Shown here: positions 53,735 to 63,188 of the stretch, one piece after another | Layout: each line of letters begins with the position of its first letter | Numbering within the stretch: position 1 is the first letter of the stretch | Origin: BP-464 sp963825415 | GTDB lineage: Bacteria > Actinomycetota > Thermoleophilia > Solirubrobacterales > Solirubrobacteraceae | DNA length: 64,000 bases | Assembly (NCBI GenBank): GCA_963825415.1 | Contig: CAWGTD010000003.1 | Span: forward strand, 372,001-436,000 | Direction of reading: 5' to 3' | Notes under the pieces: model-generated | The model's input: only the letters and a program-made list of their open reading frames with translations | What the model was told of the DNA's origin: nothing | The model's database searches: none | Position numbers and translations under genes: made by a program

Positions 53735-54622
53735 ATGGACGCGGCTCTGGCGGCGATCGCGGCGCAGGCAGCACGGCCTCGTCACGATCGCTCAGCTCCT
53801 CGATGCCGGCTTGAGCCCGCGGCGAGCACGAGCCGTGGACACGTGTGGCCGCCTGCACAGGTTCACCGGGGGGTGTACGGGCTCGGCCATGCCGCGCTGT
53901 CGCAGGAAGGCGCGGTGGCTCGCGGCGGTCCTCGGCGGCCGGGCCCGGGGCTCGGCGCTGAGTCATCTGGCGGCGGCGAAGTCTGCTGGCAGGCGTGGCG
54001 GCGGCGCGCACCCGAGCAGATCGACGTCCTCTCGCACGCGAACGCGCACGAGCGGGGCGTGCGCCGTGCACCGCTGCCGCCGCCTCGATCCCGCGCGAGG
54101 TCACCGTGTTCCGTGGCATCCCGGTCACGACGATGGCGCGCACGCTGGTCGATCTGACGGACGTGCTGACTCCGGAGCAGATCGCGAACGTGATCCATGA
54201 GGCGGCGTTCCGCGACCGGTTCGACGAGGCGGCGACGCGCGCGGCGATGGCGCGCGCGAACGGGCGGCGACGCCTCGCGCGTGCTCGAGGCGCGCTCGCG
54301 GCGCACTCTGCCGGCAGCGCCGGCACGAAGAGCGGCAACGAGGATGCCTTCCTCTCGGTGATCCGTGCAGCGGGGCTGCCCGAACCGCGCGTGAATACGG
54401 CCGTGCGAGCGGGCGGCCGCGCGATCGAAGTCGACCTCCAGTGGCCTGACCACCGCGTCTGCGTCGAGATCGACGGCCCGGGCCACCTTCGGCCTCGCAC
54501 ACTCCTCGACGACTCCAAGCGCGACCAGCTCCTGCGCGAGGCAGGATGGACGGTGCTGCGGTTTGCCGAGCAGGAAGCTGTCGACGGCGCCCGCCCAGGT
54601 GAGCGCGGCGCTGCGGCCCTAG
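53735..54622 (+). pseudogene. Decayed AbiEi-type/DUF559 endonuclease-domain gene
   Basis: Pieces of one ancestral protein appear in changing frames: MDAALAAIAAQ, then HGLVTIAQLLDAGLSPRRAR, VHRGVYGLGHAALSQEG, RWLAAVLGGRARGSALSHLA, REVTVFRGIPVTTMARTLVD and an intact DUF559 part with EVDLQWPDHRVCVEIDGPGH and KRDQLLREAGWTVLRF. At least six frame changes fall within about 350 bases (53766-54090) and one more near the end. The N-terminal half resembles AbiEi-type antitoxin winged helices, and DUF559 is a PD-(D/E)xK-like nuclease domain. The density of breaks far exceeds the other genes, so true decay is likely. It ends on CTAG shared with the next gene. Confidence 0.8.
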
Positions 54623-54930
54623 GTCTCGAACCGCTCGTCGGCCCCGACGCTCTGGGTCGAGACGGCCTCGACGACCTCCTCTTCGGCCTCCTCGAGCTCG
54701 GCGTCGTGCTCGCCGTCGCAGAGGACGCGGAAGTTGCCCGACGTGCCGCCGTCGACGTGGATCGTGATGCCGGGGAGGACCTCCTCGCCCTCCTCGAAGC
54801 CGAGGCGCTCGAGGTCGAAGTGCGCCAGGCCGATCCCCCAGGCCGTGTGGTCGGGGTTCTCGCGATCGTGGGCGTTGACCGCGATCTGGAACGCCTGGAG
54901 GTTCTTCGCGACCTTGGTGACGTCGGCCAC
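54619..54930 (-). CDS. Hypothetical protein, acidic C-terminus
   Basis: 103 residues, soluble. The N-terminus is helical (VAKNLQAFQIAVNAHDRE), with a beta segment (GGTSGNFRVLCDGEHD) and a Glu-rich end (ELEEAEEEVVEAVST). No family recognised. TAGGCT lies six bases before the GTG start, a strong leaderless-type promoter that overlaps the stop codon of panE. Convergent with the pseudogene. Confidence 0.68.
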   Translation of the reverse strand: MADVTKVAKNLQAFQIAVNAHDRENPDHTAWGIGLAHFDLERLGFEEGEEVLPGITIHVDGGTSGNFRVLCDGEHDAELEEAEEEVVEAVSTQSVGADERFET

Positions 54931-54934
54931 GCGG

Positions 54935-55810
54935 TCAGCCTAGACGCTCGCGAATCGCCGCCACCAGCGCCTGAATGGTGGGGCAGGCGATGCCGTGGCG
55001 GGCGCCCGCGCGGAGCACCGCGCCGGGAATCGCCTCGAGCTCCGGCTCGCGGCCGGCGGCCACGTCGCGGGCCATCGAGCTGGTCGCGCCGGGGTGCCAT
55101 TCGACCAGCTCGGCGAGCACCGCGCCGGGATCGACGGTCGCCCCCTCCGCCCGCGCGACCGCGGCCGTCTCCTCGACCGCCTCCTCCAGCGCGAGCCGGT
55201 GGCGCGGGTGGGAGCGAACCGCTCCCAGCGGCTCGTCGAACGCGGTCGTCGTGCACGCCAGCGCGTTGAGCCGCACGAGCTTGCGCCACATCACGTCGGC
55301 CTCGCTGTCGGCGACGTCGGTGGGAATCTCGGCGGCGCGCAGCAGATGCGCGGCGGCGAGCACCTCGGGCGACGGCGGCGCCAGGTCGATCCGCAGGAAC
55401 GGGCTGGTGTGCACGATCAGCCCCGGCTCGGGCCGATCGGACTCGACCCGGATGACGGCGGCACACACTCGACCGGGCCAGCGGTCGCGCAGCGCCGCGA
55501 GGTGCTCGACGCCGTTCAGGAGCGGGACCACGAGCCGTGGCGCCGTCCCGATGCGCTCCAGCGCGGCGGCGAGTCCCGTCGCCTTCGTTGCCACCACCAA
55601 CAGGTCCACGGGCTCCGACAGGTGGCTGACCGCCGCCACGCCGACGGCGAAGTCTCCGAAGCGCACCGAGCGGACCTGAAGCCCGTCGCGCGCCAGCCGC
55701 GCGGCGGTGTCCTCGCGGGCGACGACCACGACATCCGTTCCCGCGCGCGCGAGCGCGCCCGCGATCAGGCCTCCGACGCCGCCCGGGCCGAGGACGGCCA
55801 CGCTCGTCAC
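54935..55810 (-). CDS. Ketopantoate reductase family protein (PanE/ApbA-like)
   Basis: 291 residues. N-terminal LGPGGVGGLIAGALARAGTD (NADP Rossmann GxGxxG), the central VVATKATGLAAAL and the C-terminal helical domain with MWRKLVRLNALACTTTAFDEP (catalytic Lys) match 2-dehydropantoate 2-reductases, which make pantoate for CoA. It is smaller and less conserved than housekeeping PanE, so another 2-keto substrate is possible. Its GTG start overlaps the AGPS-like gene stop (GTGA), so it is in that operon. Confidence 0.88.
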   Translation of the reverse strand: MTSVAVLGPGGVGGLIAGALARAGTDVVVVAREDTAARLARDGLQVRSVRFGDFAVGVAAVSHLSEPVDLLVVATKATGLAAALERIGTAPRLVVPLLNGVEHLAALRDRWPGRVCAAVIRVESDRPEPGLIVHTSPFLRIDLAPPSPEVLAAAHLLRAAEIPTDVADSEADVMWRKLVRLNALACTTTAFDEPLGAVRSHPRHRLALEEAVEETAAVARAEGATVDPGAVLAELVEWHPGATSSMARDVAAGREPELEAIPGAVLRAGARHGIACPTIQALVAAIRERLG

Positions 55811-57378
55811 GGGTCGATCAGGACCCCGGGGTTCAGCACACCGCGCGGGTCGACCGCCGCCTTCGCCGCCCGGAGCGCCGCCGCGAACGGCTCGGGGCGC
55901 TGGCGGTCATACCACGGCCGGTGATCGCGGCCGACGGCGTGGTGGTGGGTGATCGTCCCGCCGGCGGCGATCACCGCGTCGGAGGCCGCGCGCTTGACCT
56001 CCCACCACTGCTCGACCTCCTCGCCGCGGCGCGCCGGCATCAGCACGGTGAAGTACGGCGCGGGCCCGTCCTGGTAGGCGTGCGTGAACCGGCAGGTGAT
56101 CAGCGCGCGCTCGCCGGCGACCTCGCGTGCGGCGCCGACCGCGGCCTCGTAGAGCGCGTCGAAGCGCTCCCAGGTGATTGCGGTCTCGAACGTCTCCGAC
56201 ACGACGCCGAGCCGGAGCAGGATGTCGCGCAGGTGCGGTGCGCGCAGGAACGCCTGCTTCCAGCTCTCGGCGCCACCCGACCCCGACGTGCGCGCCTCGT
56301 CGGCCTCGCCGCCGTGCTCGCGGCACAGCGCGAGCGCGCGCGCCATCGCCGCGTCGATCGGCGCCTCGTCGTCGTCGAGCGCCTCGAAGCCGAGCACGAG
56401 CAGCGCCGCGGTGCCGTCGCCCGCGCCCGTGAACCGCGCCTCCTCGGCCTGGATCAGCCGGCAGTTGCTCGGGTGCAGCCGGGCCTGCACCACGGCCCGC
56501 ACAGCCTCGGCGCCGTCGGCGAAACGCGCGAAGCGCACCGACGCGCCGACCCGCCGCAGCGGTCGCGGCTGGACCCGCACCCACGCCTCGGTGATGACGC
56601 CCAGGATCCCCTCGGAGCCCAGCAGCATGCGGTCCGGCGAGACGCCCGCGCCCGACCCGGGCAGCCGCCGGCTCTCCCAGGCGCCGCTCGGGGTGATCGC
56701 ACGCACGCTCTCGACCAGGTCGTCGACGTGGGTCCACAGCGTCGCGAAGTGCCCGCCCGCCCGCGTGGCGATCCAGCCGCCGAGCGTCGAGTGCTCGAAG
56801 GACTGCGGATAGAAGCGCATGGTCATCCCGGCCTCGCCCAGCTGCGAGTCCAGGAGCGGGCCGGCCGCCCCCGCCTGGATGCGCGCCGCTCGCGACACCG
56901 GATCGACCTCGAGCACGCGGTCGAGCGCTGCCAGATCCAGCGACACTGACGGCTCGTCGAAGCGCGGCTCCACCCCTCCGACCACGCTGGTCCCGCCGCC
57001 GTAGGGGACGACCTTGGCCCCCGCCTCGCCGGCCCACTCGAGCACCGCCTCGACGTCGCGCTCGTCGCGCGGCCGGGCCACGACGTCGGGCGGATGTTCG
57101 AAACGGCCGCGCATCCCGGCCGCGACGTCGGCCAGCGACTTGCCCAGCGCGTGCGACGCACGCGCGTGCACCCCGGTGTCGCAGATCGCCTCCAGCGCGG
57201 GTGGCGGCGCGAGCCGTGGCTCACGCAGCGCGACCGCCTCGAGCGGAACGGGATCCTCCACCTCGGCCGGCTCGAACCCCAGCTGCGAGGAGACCATCGG
57301 CGCCAGCGCAGCCACGGCGCCGGCCGTCGCGTCCTCGTCCTCGAAGCCCCAGCCCCAGTGCTTGCGTCGCCGGGTCAC
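55807..57378 (-). CDS. FAD-linked oxidase, alkylglycerone-phosphate synthase-like
   Basis: 523 residues. The start RRRKHWGWGFEDE and the end THHHAVGRDHRPWYDRQRP are hallmarks of alkyl-dihydroxyacetone-phosphate synthase (AGPS), the ether-lipid enzyme that swaps an acyl for an alkyl group. The FAD-binding PCMH part has VVPYGGGTSVVGGVEP and GGWIATRAGGHFATLWTHVDD. Together with a ketoreductase-like protein and a DUF4383 membrane protein it forms an operon, so a role in membrane ether lipid formation is plausible. Other FAD oxidases of this fold cannot be ruled out. Confidence 0.85.
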   Translation of the reverse strand: MTRRRKHWGWGFEDEDATAGAVAALAPMVSSQLGFEPAEVEDPVPLEAVALREPRLAPPPALEAICDTGVHARASHALGKSLADVAAGMRGRFEHPPDVVARPRDERDVEAVLEWAGEAGAKVVPYGGGTSVVGGVEPRFDEPSVSLDLAALDRVLEVDPVSRAARIQAGAAGPLLDSQLGEAGMTMRFYPQSFEHSTLGGWIATRAGGHFATLWTHVDDLVESVRAITPSGAWESRRLPGSGAGVSPDRMLLGSEGILGVITEAWVRVQPRPLRRVGASVRFARFADGAEAVRAVVQARLHPSNCRLIQAEEARFTGAGDGTAALLVLGFEALDDDEAPIDAAMARALALCREHGGEADEARTSGSGGAESWKQAFLRAPHLRDILLRLGVVSETFETAITWERFDALYEAAVGAAREVAGERALITCRFTHAYQDGPAPYFTVLMPARRGEEVEQWWEVKRAASDAVIAAGGTITHHHAVGRDHRPWYDRQRPEPFAAALRAAKAAVDPRGVLNPGVLIDP

Positions 57379-57384
57379 GACCCG

Positions 57385-57937
57385 TCAGCCGGGTGGCCGC
57401 GCCACGCGCGGTCCGCCCACATGCCCCGAACCCGGGCCGACCACCCTGGGGCCGTCGTCGTCGCCGATCAGCACACGGTCGCGGGCCAGCGCGTCGCGCT
57501 TGTCCTTGGAGCGATGCGACGCCGACAGCGCAGCGAACGCAAGCACGCCGTGCAGCACGTCGTCCGCGGCGTTGATCGGGATGAAGCCGAACGCGTCGCT
57601 GCCGCCCGCGATGCCGGCGATCGTCACCACGAGATACGCGAAGCCGAACAGCCGGCATGCGGCCCGCGCGCGCGACCGCCCGCCCGAGCCCGGCGAGCAG
57701 CAGCAACCCGGTTGCCATGTGGACCACGTTGTGCCAGCCGTTGACCTCGAGCCCGAGCAGCCGTTCGCCGTCGAGGTGGCCGCCCGTCTCGAACGTCGAG
57801 TCGACCGCGAAGCCGATGGCGCCGGCCGCGACCAGGACCAGGCCGACGGCGAGGGCATAGATCTGCGCCGGCGTCCTCGGCGAGGGCGCGGCGAGAGCGC
57901 GGCGCGGTGCGGTGGGTCCCGGGCCCTCGGCTGCCAT
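57385..57937 (-). CDS. DUF4383 membrane protein, one frameshift
   Basis: About 183 residues. After an N-terminal Pro/Ala stretch it has helices IYALAVGLVLVAAGAIGFAV, VNGWHNVVHMATGLLLLAGLG, FAYLVVTIAGIAGG and an INAADDVLHGVLAFAAL part, matching DUF4383. One extra base at 57655 breaks the frame after RAGRM; skipping it gives RLFGFAYLVV and the stop at 57385. Function unknown. It is the first gene of the operon with AGPS-like and PanE-like genes, six bases before the former. Confidence 0.78.
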
Positions 57938-57980
57938 CGGCTCGGCATCGTGCCACGCGGCGGGGGGTAACGTTGCCGCG

Positions 57981-58628
57981 GTGAGCGCACAGCCCGCCAT
58001 CCTGGCTCGCGGCCCGTGGGAGGTCGACGAGGTCGAGGTGGTGTGGCACGACGAGCAGTTCGACCCGCCGGCAGAACGCACGCAGGCCGCCGACGAGGCG
58101 ATCGCGGCGCTGGCGCGGCGAGGGTCGCCCAGCCACGACGGTCTGGCCGCCCGCCTCGTGGCCCACGAGGTGCGCGACGGGCGCCTGGTGGTCGAGCTCC
58201 AGCCCGTGCGCTGGGGCCTGCGGCTCGTCGAGGGCGACGCGTCGGACAGCGTGGCCGCCCTCTGTGTCGCCCGTGACGCCGAGGGCCGCTGGCTCGCGGG
58301 CCGCCGCGCGGCCTGGCTGTCGACGTGGGCGGGGCGCTGGGCGCTCGGAGCAGGCGGCGCGGTCGACCCGTTCGAGCACCCGGCCGGCGCGCTCGTCCGT
58401 GAGCTGAGCGAGGAGTGGGCCGTGACCCCGGACCGCGTGCGCGTCGAGGCGCTCGTGCGCCTTCCCCACCAGCTCGTCATGTTCGTCGGCCAGGCCTGGC
58501 TGGCCGCAGGGGCCGAGGTCGTGCCCGACGACGAGCACGACGCCTACGCCTGGTGGCCCGAGGACCCGGCCGAGTGGCCGCAGGAGGGCGACGCGCCGCT
58601 GCGACAGCTCGCCCTGCTGTTGAGATGA
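57981..58628 (+). CDS. NUDIX hydrolase
   Basis: 215 residues. The NUDIX box GAGGAVDPFEHPAGALVREL followed by SEEW (G-x5-E-x7-RELSEEW, about 121-144) is complete. The family hydrolyses nucleoside diphosphates linked to another group. The N-terminal extension of about 85 residues (VDEVEVVWHDEQFDPPAERT) is not part of the core. TAACGT is seven bases before the GTG, a clear leaderless promoter. One base separates the stop from the next gene. Confidence 0.86.
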   Translation: MSAQPAILARGPWEVDEVEVVWHDEQFDPPAERTQAADEAIAALARRGSPSHDGLAARLVAHEVRDGRLVVELQPVRWGLRLVEGDASDSVAALCVARDAEGRWLAGRRAAWLSTWAGRWALGAGGAVDPFEHPAGALVRELSEEWAVTPDRVRVEALVRLPHQLVMFVGQAWLAAGAEVVPDDEHDAYAWWPEDPAEWPQEGDAPLRQLALLLR

Positions 58629-58629
58629 C

Positions 58630-58932
58630 GTGCTGACCTTTCGCCGCCTCGAGTGGGCCTCGTTCACCCACTCGGCGATCTACGCGACGCTGCTGGCCTC
58701 CTGGGCCGCCGGCTGGCAGACGGGGCAGACCGTCTTCGGATTCGCGCACGGCATCGGCTGGTTCGTCATGTGCGGGCTGGCCGTCGCCGGTCTGCGCCGT
58801 GGCACGATCCCGCTATACGTCGCCGTCTGCGTCGCGGTCGTCGGAGCGGTCGGTCCGTTCGTCGGCACGGCAGCTTTCATCCGCGAAGACCGTCTGCACC
58901 GGCGCGGTAGAGTCAAACCCTCATGGCAGTGA
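58630..58932 (+). CDS. Small membrane protein, DUF3817-like
   Basis: 100 residues with three hydrophobic helices (about 11-32, 34-55 and 60-83). Features such as LEWASFTHSAIYATLL and GFAHGIGWFVMCGLA suggest DUF3817-type membrane proteins, but the match is by eye. Starts one base after the NUDIX stop and its last ten bases overlap the start of the 2-oxoglutarate dehydrogenase gene. Confidence 0.65.
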   Translation: MLTFRRLEWASFTHSAIYATLLASWAAGWQTGQTVFGFAHGIGWFVMCGLAVAGLRRGTIPLYVAVCVAVVGAVGPFVGTAAFIREDRLHRRGRVKPSWQ

Positions 58933-61900
58933 ACACGACTGTCCAGGTGACGATGCCCCAGATGGGCGAGTCGGTCACCGAAGGGACAGTCCTCGAATGG
59001 CACAAGCAGGAAGGCGACTCGATCGAGGCCGACGAGGTACTGGTCGAGATCTCCACCGACAAGGTCGACGCGGAGGTTCCCGCCCCCGCGGGCGGCACGG
59101 TCGCAAAGATCCACGCAGCCGCCGGCGACACCGTCACCGTCGGCCAGGTACTCGCCGAGATCTCCACCAACGGCGCGGCGCCCGAGGCCGCTGTGAGCGC
59201 CAACGGCGGGGCAAAGGCCGCTCCCGAGGCCGATGAAAAGGCCGAGGTGATCGACATCGTCACGCCCGCCGGAGGCGAGTCGGTCACCGAGGGCACCATC
59301 CTCGAATGGGCCGTCGCGGTCGGCGACGAGGTGGCCGACGGCCAGACCGTCGTCGAGATCTCCACCGACAAGGTCGACATGGAGCTGCCCGCGCCGACGG
59401 CGGGCACGATTACCGAGATCCTCGTCTCCGCCGGCGACACGGTCACCGTCGGCCAGGTGATCGCCCGGATGCAACCGGGCGCCGGCGCTGCACGCCGGCC
59501 GACAAGGCTCCGACCACCGAAGCCCCCGCGGCCGGCAACGGCGGCGCGACCGCCACGTCAGACGGCGCGCGGGTCTCGCCCGTCGCCGCCCGCATCGCCG
59601 CCGCCGAGGGCATCGACCTCGACAAGATCACCGGCAGCGGCCCGGGCGGACGGATCACCAAGGAGGACGTGCTGGGCGCCAACGGCGGCGCGTCGACGGC
59701 GGCCCCGGCCGCCGCTGAGCGCGTGCCGCTGCGCGGCGGCGCCGCGATGCTCGCCAAGTACATGGACGAGAGCCGGGCGATCCCGACCGCCACCTCGTTC
59801 CGCACGCTCACCGTGACCGTCATGGACGCCCGCCGCAAGGAGCTCAAGGCGGCCGAGCAGAAGGTCTCCTTCACCCACCTGATCGCCTACGCGATCGCGC
59901 TCGCCGTCCAGCAGGACATGCCGGTGATGGCGCACCGCTTCGAGGAGGCCGACGGCAAGGCCTTCCGCGTCGTCGACGGCCAGGTCAATCTCGGCATCGC
60001 CGTCGACGTCGAGAAGAAGGACGGCTCGCGCACGCTGATGGTGCCCGTGATCCGCGACGCGGGCCGGATGCCGTTCGCGGAGTTCAAGCGGGCCTTCGAC
60101 GAGCTGATCTCCAAGGCGCGCGACAACCAGCTCACCGCCGACGATTTGGTCAACGCGAACCTCTCGCTCACCAACCCCGGCGGCATCGGCACCGTCGCTT
60201 CGGTCCCGCGGCTGATGGTCGGCCAGGGCACGATCGTCGCGACCGGATCGATCGCCTACCCGGTCGGGCTGGGAGCGATCGGGGACATGATCGGCGCCGA
60301 GAAGGTCATGACCATGACCTCGACCTACGACCACCGGGTCATCCAGGGGGCCGAGTCGGGGCGCTTCCTGCAGACGGTCGAGGCCTACCTCCAGGGCGAG
60401 AACGGCTTCTACGAGGGCGTCTTCGCGTCGCTCGGCGTCGCGCTCGGCCCGCCGCCGGCCGCGCCCGCCCCCGCCGCGGCCGCCGCCGCCGCGCGCGAGG
60501 TCGAGCTGCCGACGATCGGCGCCGGCGTCGCCGGAGCGGTCGACGAGGCGCTGCTCCAGGCCGTCCAGGCCGCGACCTCGCTGTTGAAGGCCCACCGTAC
60601 GCACGGCCATCTCGCCGCGCGCCTGGACCCGCTGGGCACCGAGCCCGAGGGCGATCCCGCGCTGGATCCCGACACCGTCGCGCTGACGCCCGACCTGATG
60701 GCGCGCATCCCCGCGCGCATCCTGCGCATGTACGTGCCGGGCGCGACGCTCGCCGACGCGCTGCCGCACCTGCGCGAGACCTACTGCGGCACGATCGCGT
60801 ACGAGATCGAGCACGTCGGCAGCCACTTCCAGCGCGTCTGGCTGCGCGAGCACATCGAGTCCGGCGCGTTCCGCAAGCCGCTGACCACCGACGAGCAGAA
60901 GGCGCTGCTCAAGCGCCTGGTCGAGGTCGACGCCTTCGAGCGCTTCATGCACAAGGCCTACCTCGGCCAGAAGCAGTTCTCGATCGAGGGCCTCGACATG
61001 ACGGTGCCGATGCTCGACGAGCTGATCCAGCTCAGCGCCGCCCACGGAGGCCGCGAGGTCGTGGTCGGCATGGCGCACCGCGGCCGGCTCAACGTGCTCG
61101 CCCACAACCTCGGCCGGCCCTACGAGGCGATCTTCGGCGAGTTCGAGGGCGCCTCCACGCTGGAGGCGGTGACCACGATCCCGCAGGGCGGCACCGGCGA
61201 CGTCAAGTACCACCACGGCGCGCAGGGCTCCTACCAACTGCCCAGCGGCGAGGCGATCCTCGTCAACCTCGAATCGAACCCCTCGCACCTGGAGTACGTG
61301 CACCCGGTCGTCGTCGGCGCGACGCGCGCGGCACAGACCACGCGCCAGGGCCCGCACGCCCACCGCGACACCAGCTCCGCGGTCCCGATCGTGCTGCACG
61401 GCGACGCGGCGTTCCCGGGCCAGGGGGTCGTGGCCGAGACGCTCAACCTCCAGGCGCTCGACGGCTACAAGGTCGGCGGCACCGTCCACCTCATCCAGAA
61501 CAACCAGGTCGGCTTCACGACCGACCCCGAGGACGCCCGGTCGACCCGGTGGGCCTCCGACCTCGCCAAGGGCTACGACGTCCCGATCATCCACGTCAAC
61601 GCCGACGACGTCGCCGCGTGCATCGCCGCGGTGCGCCTGGCGTTCGCGTTCCGCGAGGAGTTCGGCCACGACATCGTCATCGACCTGATCGGCTACCGCC
61701 GCTTCGGCCACAACGAGGCCGACGAGCCCGCCTACACCCAGCCCGAGATGTACACGAAGATCAAGACCAAGAAGCGCGTCTCGGAGCTGTTCGCCGAGCA
61801 GCTGGTCGAGTCCGGCGCGGTCAGCGCCGAGGACGTCGAGGCCCAGCGCCAGCAGGTCTGGGACGACCTCGCGAACCTGCACAGCGAGCTCAAGGCGAAG

Positions 61901-63188
61901 ATCAAGGCCGCCGAGGACGCCGGCACGGTCGAGCAGAAGACCGGCGAGTACCAGCTCGACCGCTCGCCCTCGCCGGAGGTCAAGACCGCCGTGTCCGCCG
62001 AGCGGCTGCAGTCGCTCAACGAGGAGCTGCTGCGCGTCCCGGAGGGCTTCACGGTCCACCCGAAGCTGGTCAAGCAGCTCGACCGCCGGCGCGAGGCGCT
62101 GGGCCCGGAGGGCGGCATCGACTGGGCGCACGCCGAGCTGCTCGCGTTCGCCTCGCTGCTGACCGAGGGCACGCCGATCCGCCTGACGGGCCAGGACGCC
62201 GAGCGCGGCACGTTCTCCCAGCGCCACATGGTCCTGCACGACGCCCGCACGGGGCAGTCGCTCTCGCCGATCCAGAACCTGCCCGGGGCGCTGGCGCCCT
62301 TCGAGCTGCACAACTCGCCGCTGAGCGAGATCGCCTGCCTGGGCTTCGAATACGGCTACTCGGCCGAGGCGCCGGAGACCCTGGTCCTGTGGGAGGCGCA
62401 GTTCGGCGACTTCGCCAACGCCGCCCAGGTGGTCATCGACCAGTTCATCGTCTCGGGGCTGGCGAAGTGGGGGCAATCCTCACGGCTGACGCTGCTGCTC
62501 CCGCACGGCTACGAGGGCTCGGGGCCAGAGCACTCCTCGGCGCGGATGGAGCGCTTCCTGCAGCTCGCCGCCGAGGGCAACATCCGGGTCGCGAACCTCA
62601 CGACGCCCGCCCAGTACTTCCATCTGCTGCGCCGCCAGGCACGCGTGGCCAAGCAGCGGCCGCTGATCGTCATGACACCCAAGTCGCTGCTGCGGCTCTC
62701 GCAGGCGACCAACCGGGTCGAGCACCTCTCCGACACGCAGTTCTTCCCCGTGCTGGCCGAGCCGCGGGTGGTCGAGGACAAGGTCGAGCGGCTGATCCTC
62801 TGCACCGGCAAGATCTACTACGACCTCGTCGGCCACCCGCTCCGCGAGGGCAACGAACAGGTCGCCGTCGGGCGCGTCGAACTGCTGTATCCGTTCCCCG
62901 AGGCGCAGATCCTCGAGGTCGTCGACCAGTACCCGAACCTGCGCGAGGTCGTCTGGGTCCAGGAGGAGCCGCGCAACATGGGCGCGCGCGCACACATGTC
63001 GCCGCGCCTCATGCAGATCCTGCCCGCCGCACCTGGCGTTCGGGTTCATCGGCCGGCCCGAGCGGGCCTCACCGGGCGAGGGCTATCCCGTCGCCCACGT
63101 CGGCGAGCAGAACCGCATCATGCGCACCGCGCTCGACACGTCGGTGCCGATCACGCTGTATCCGCGCAAGACGCCCGGCGAGCGCTAG
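58923..63188 (+). CDS. kgd: Fused 2-oxoglutarate dehydrogenase E2-E1 with two lipoyl domains, two frameshifts
   Basis: About 1421 residues with the breaks repaired. Lipoyl domains are at about 1-82 and 106-183 with lipoyl lysines Lys47 and Lys150 (each STDKVD). A subunit-binding domain (about 212-250: VSPVAARIAAAEGIDLDKI) and the E2 catalytic core with TYDHRVIQGAESGRFL follow, then E1 with VVVGMAHRGRLNVLAHNL, LHGDAAFPGQG and IQNNQVGFTTDPEDARS (thiamine diphosphate site). The reading frame shifts near 59490 in the Ala/Pro linker and back at 63029 (one extra base) just before HLAFGFIGRPERASPGEGYP. TAGAGT lies nine bases before the ATG. It oxidises 2-oxoglutarate to succinyl-CoA; E3 is not encoded here. 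Confidence 0.9.
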
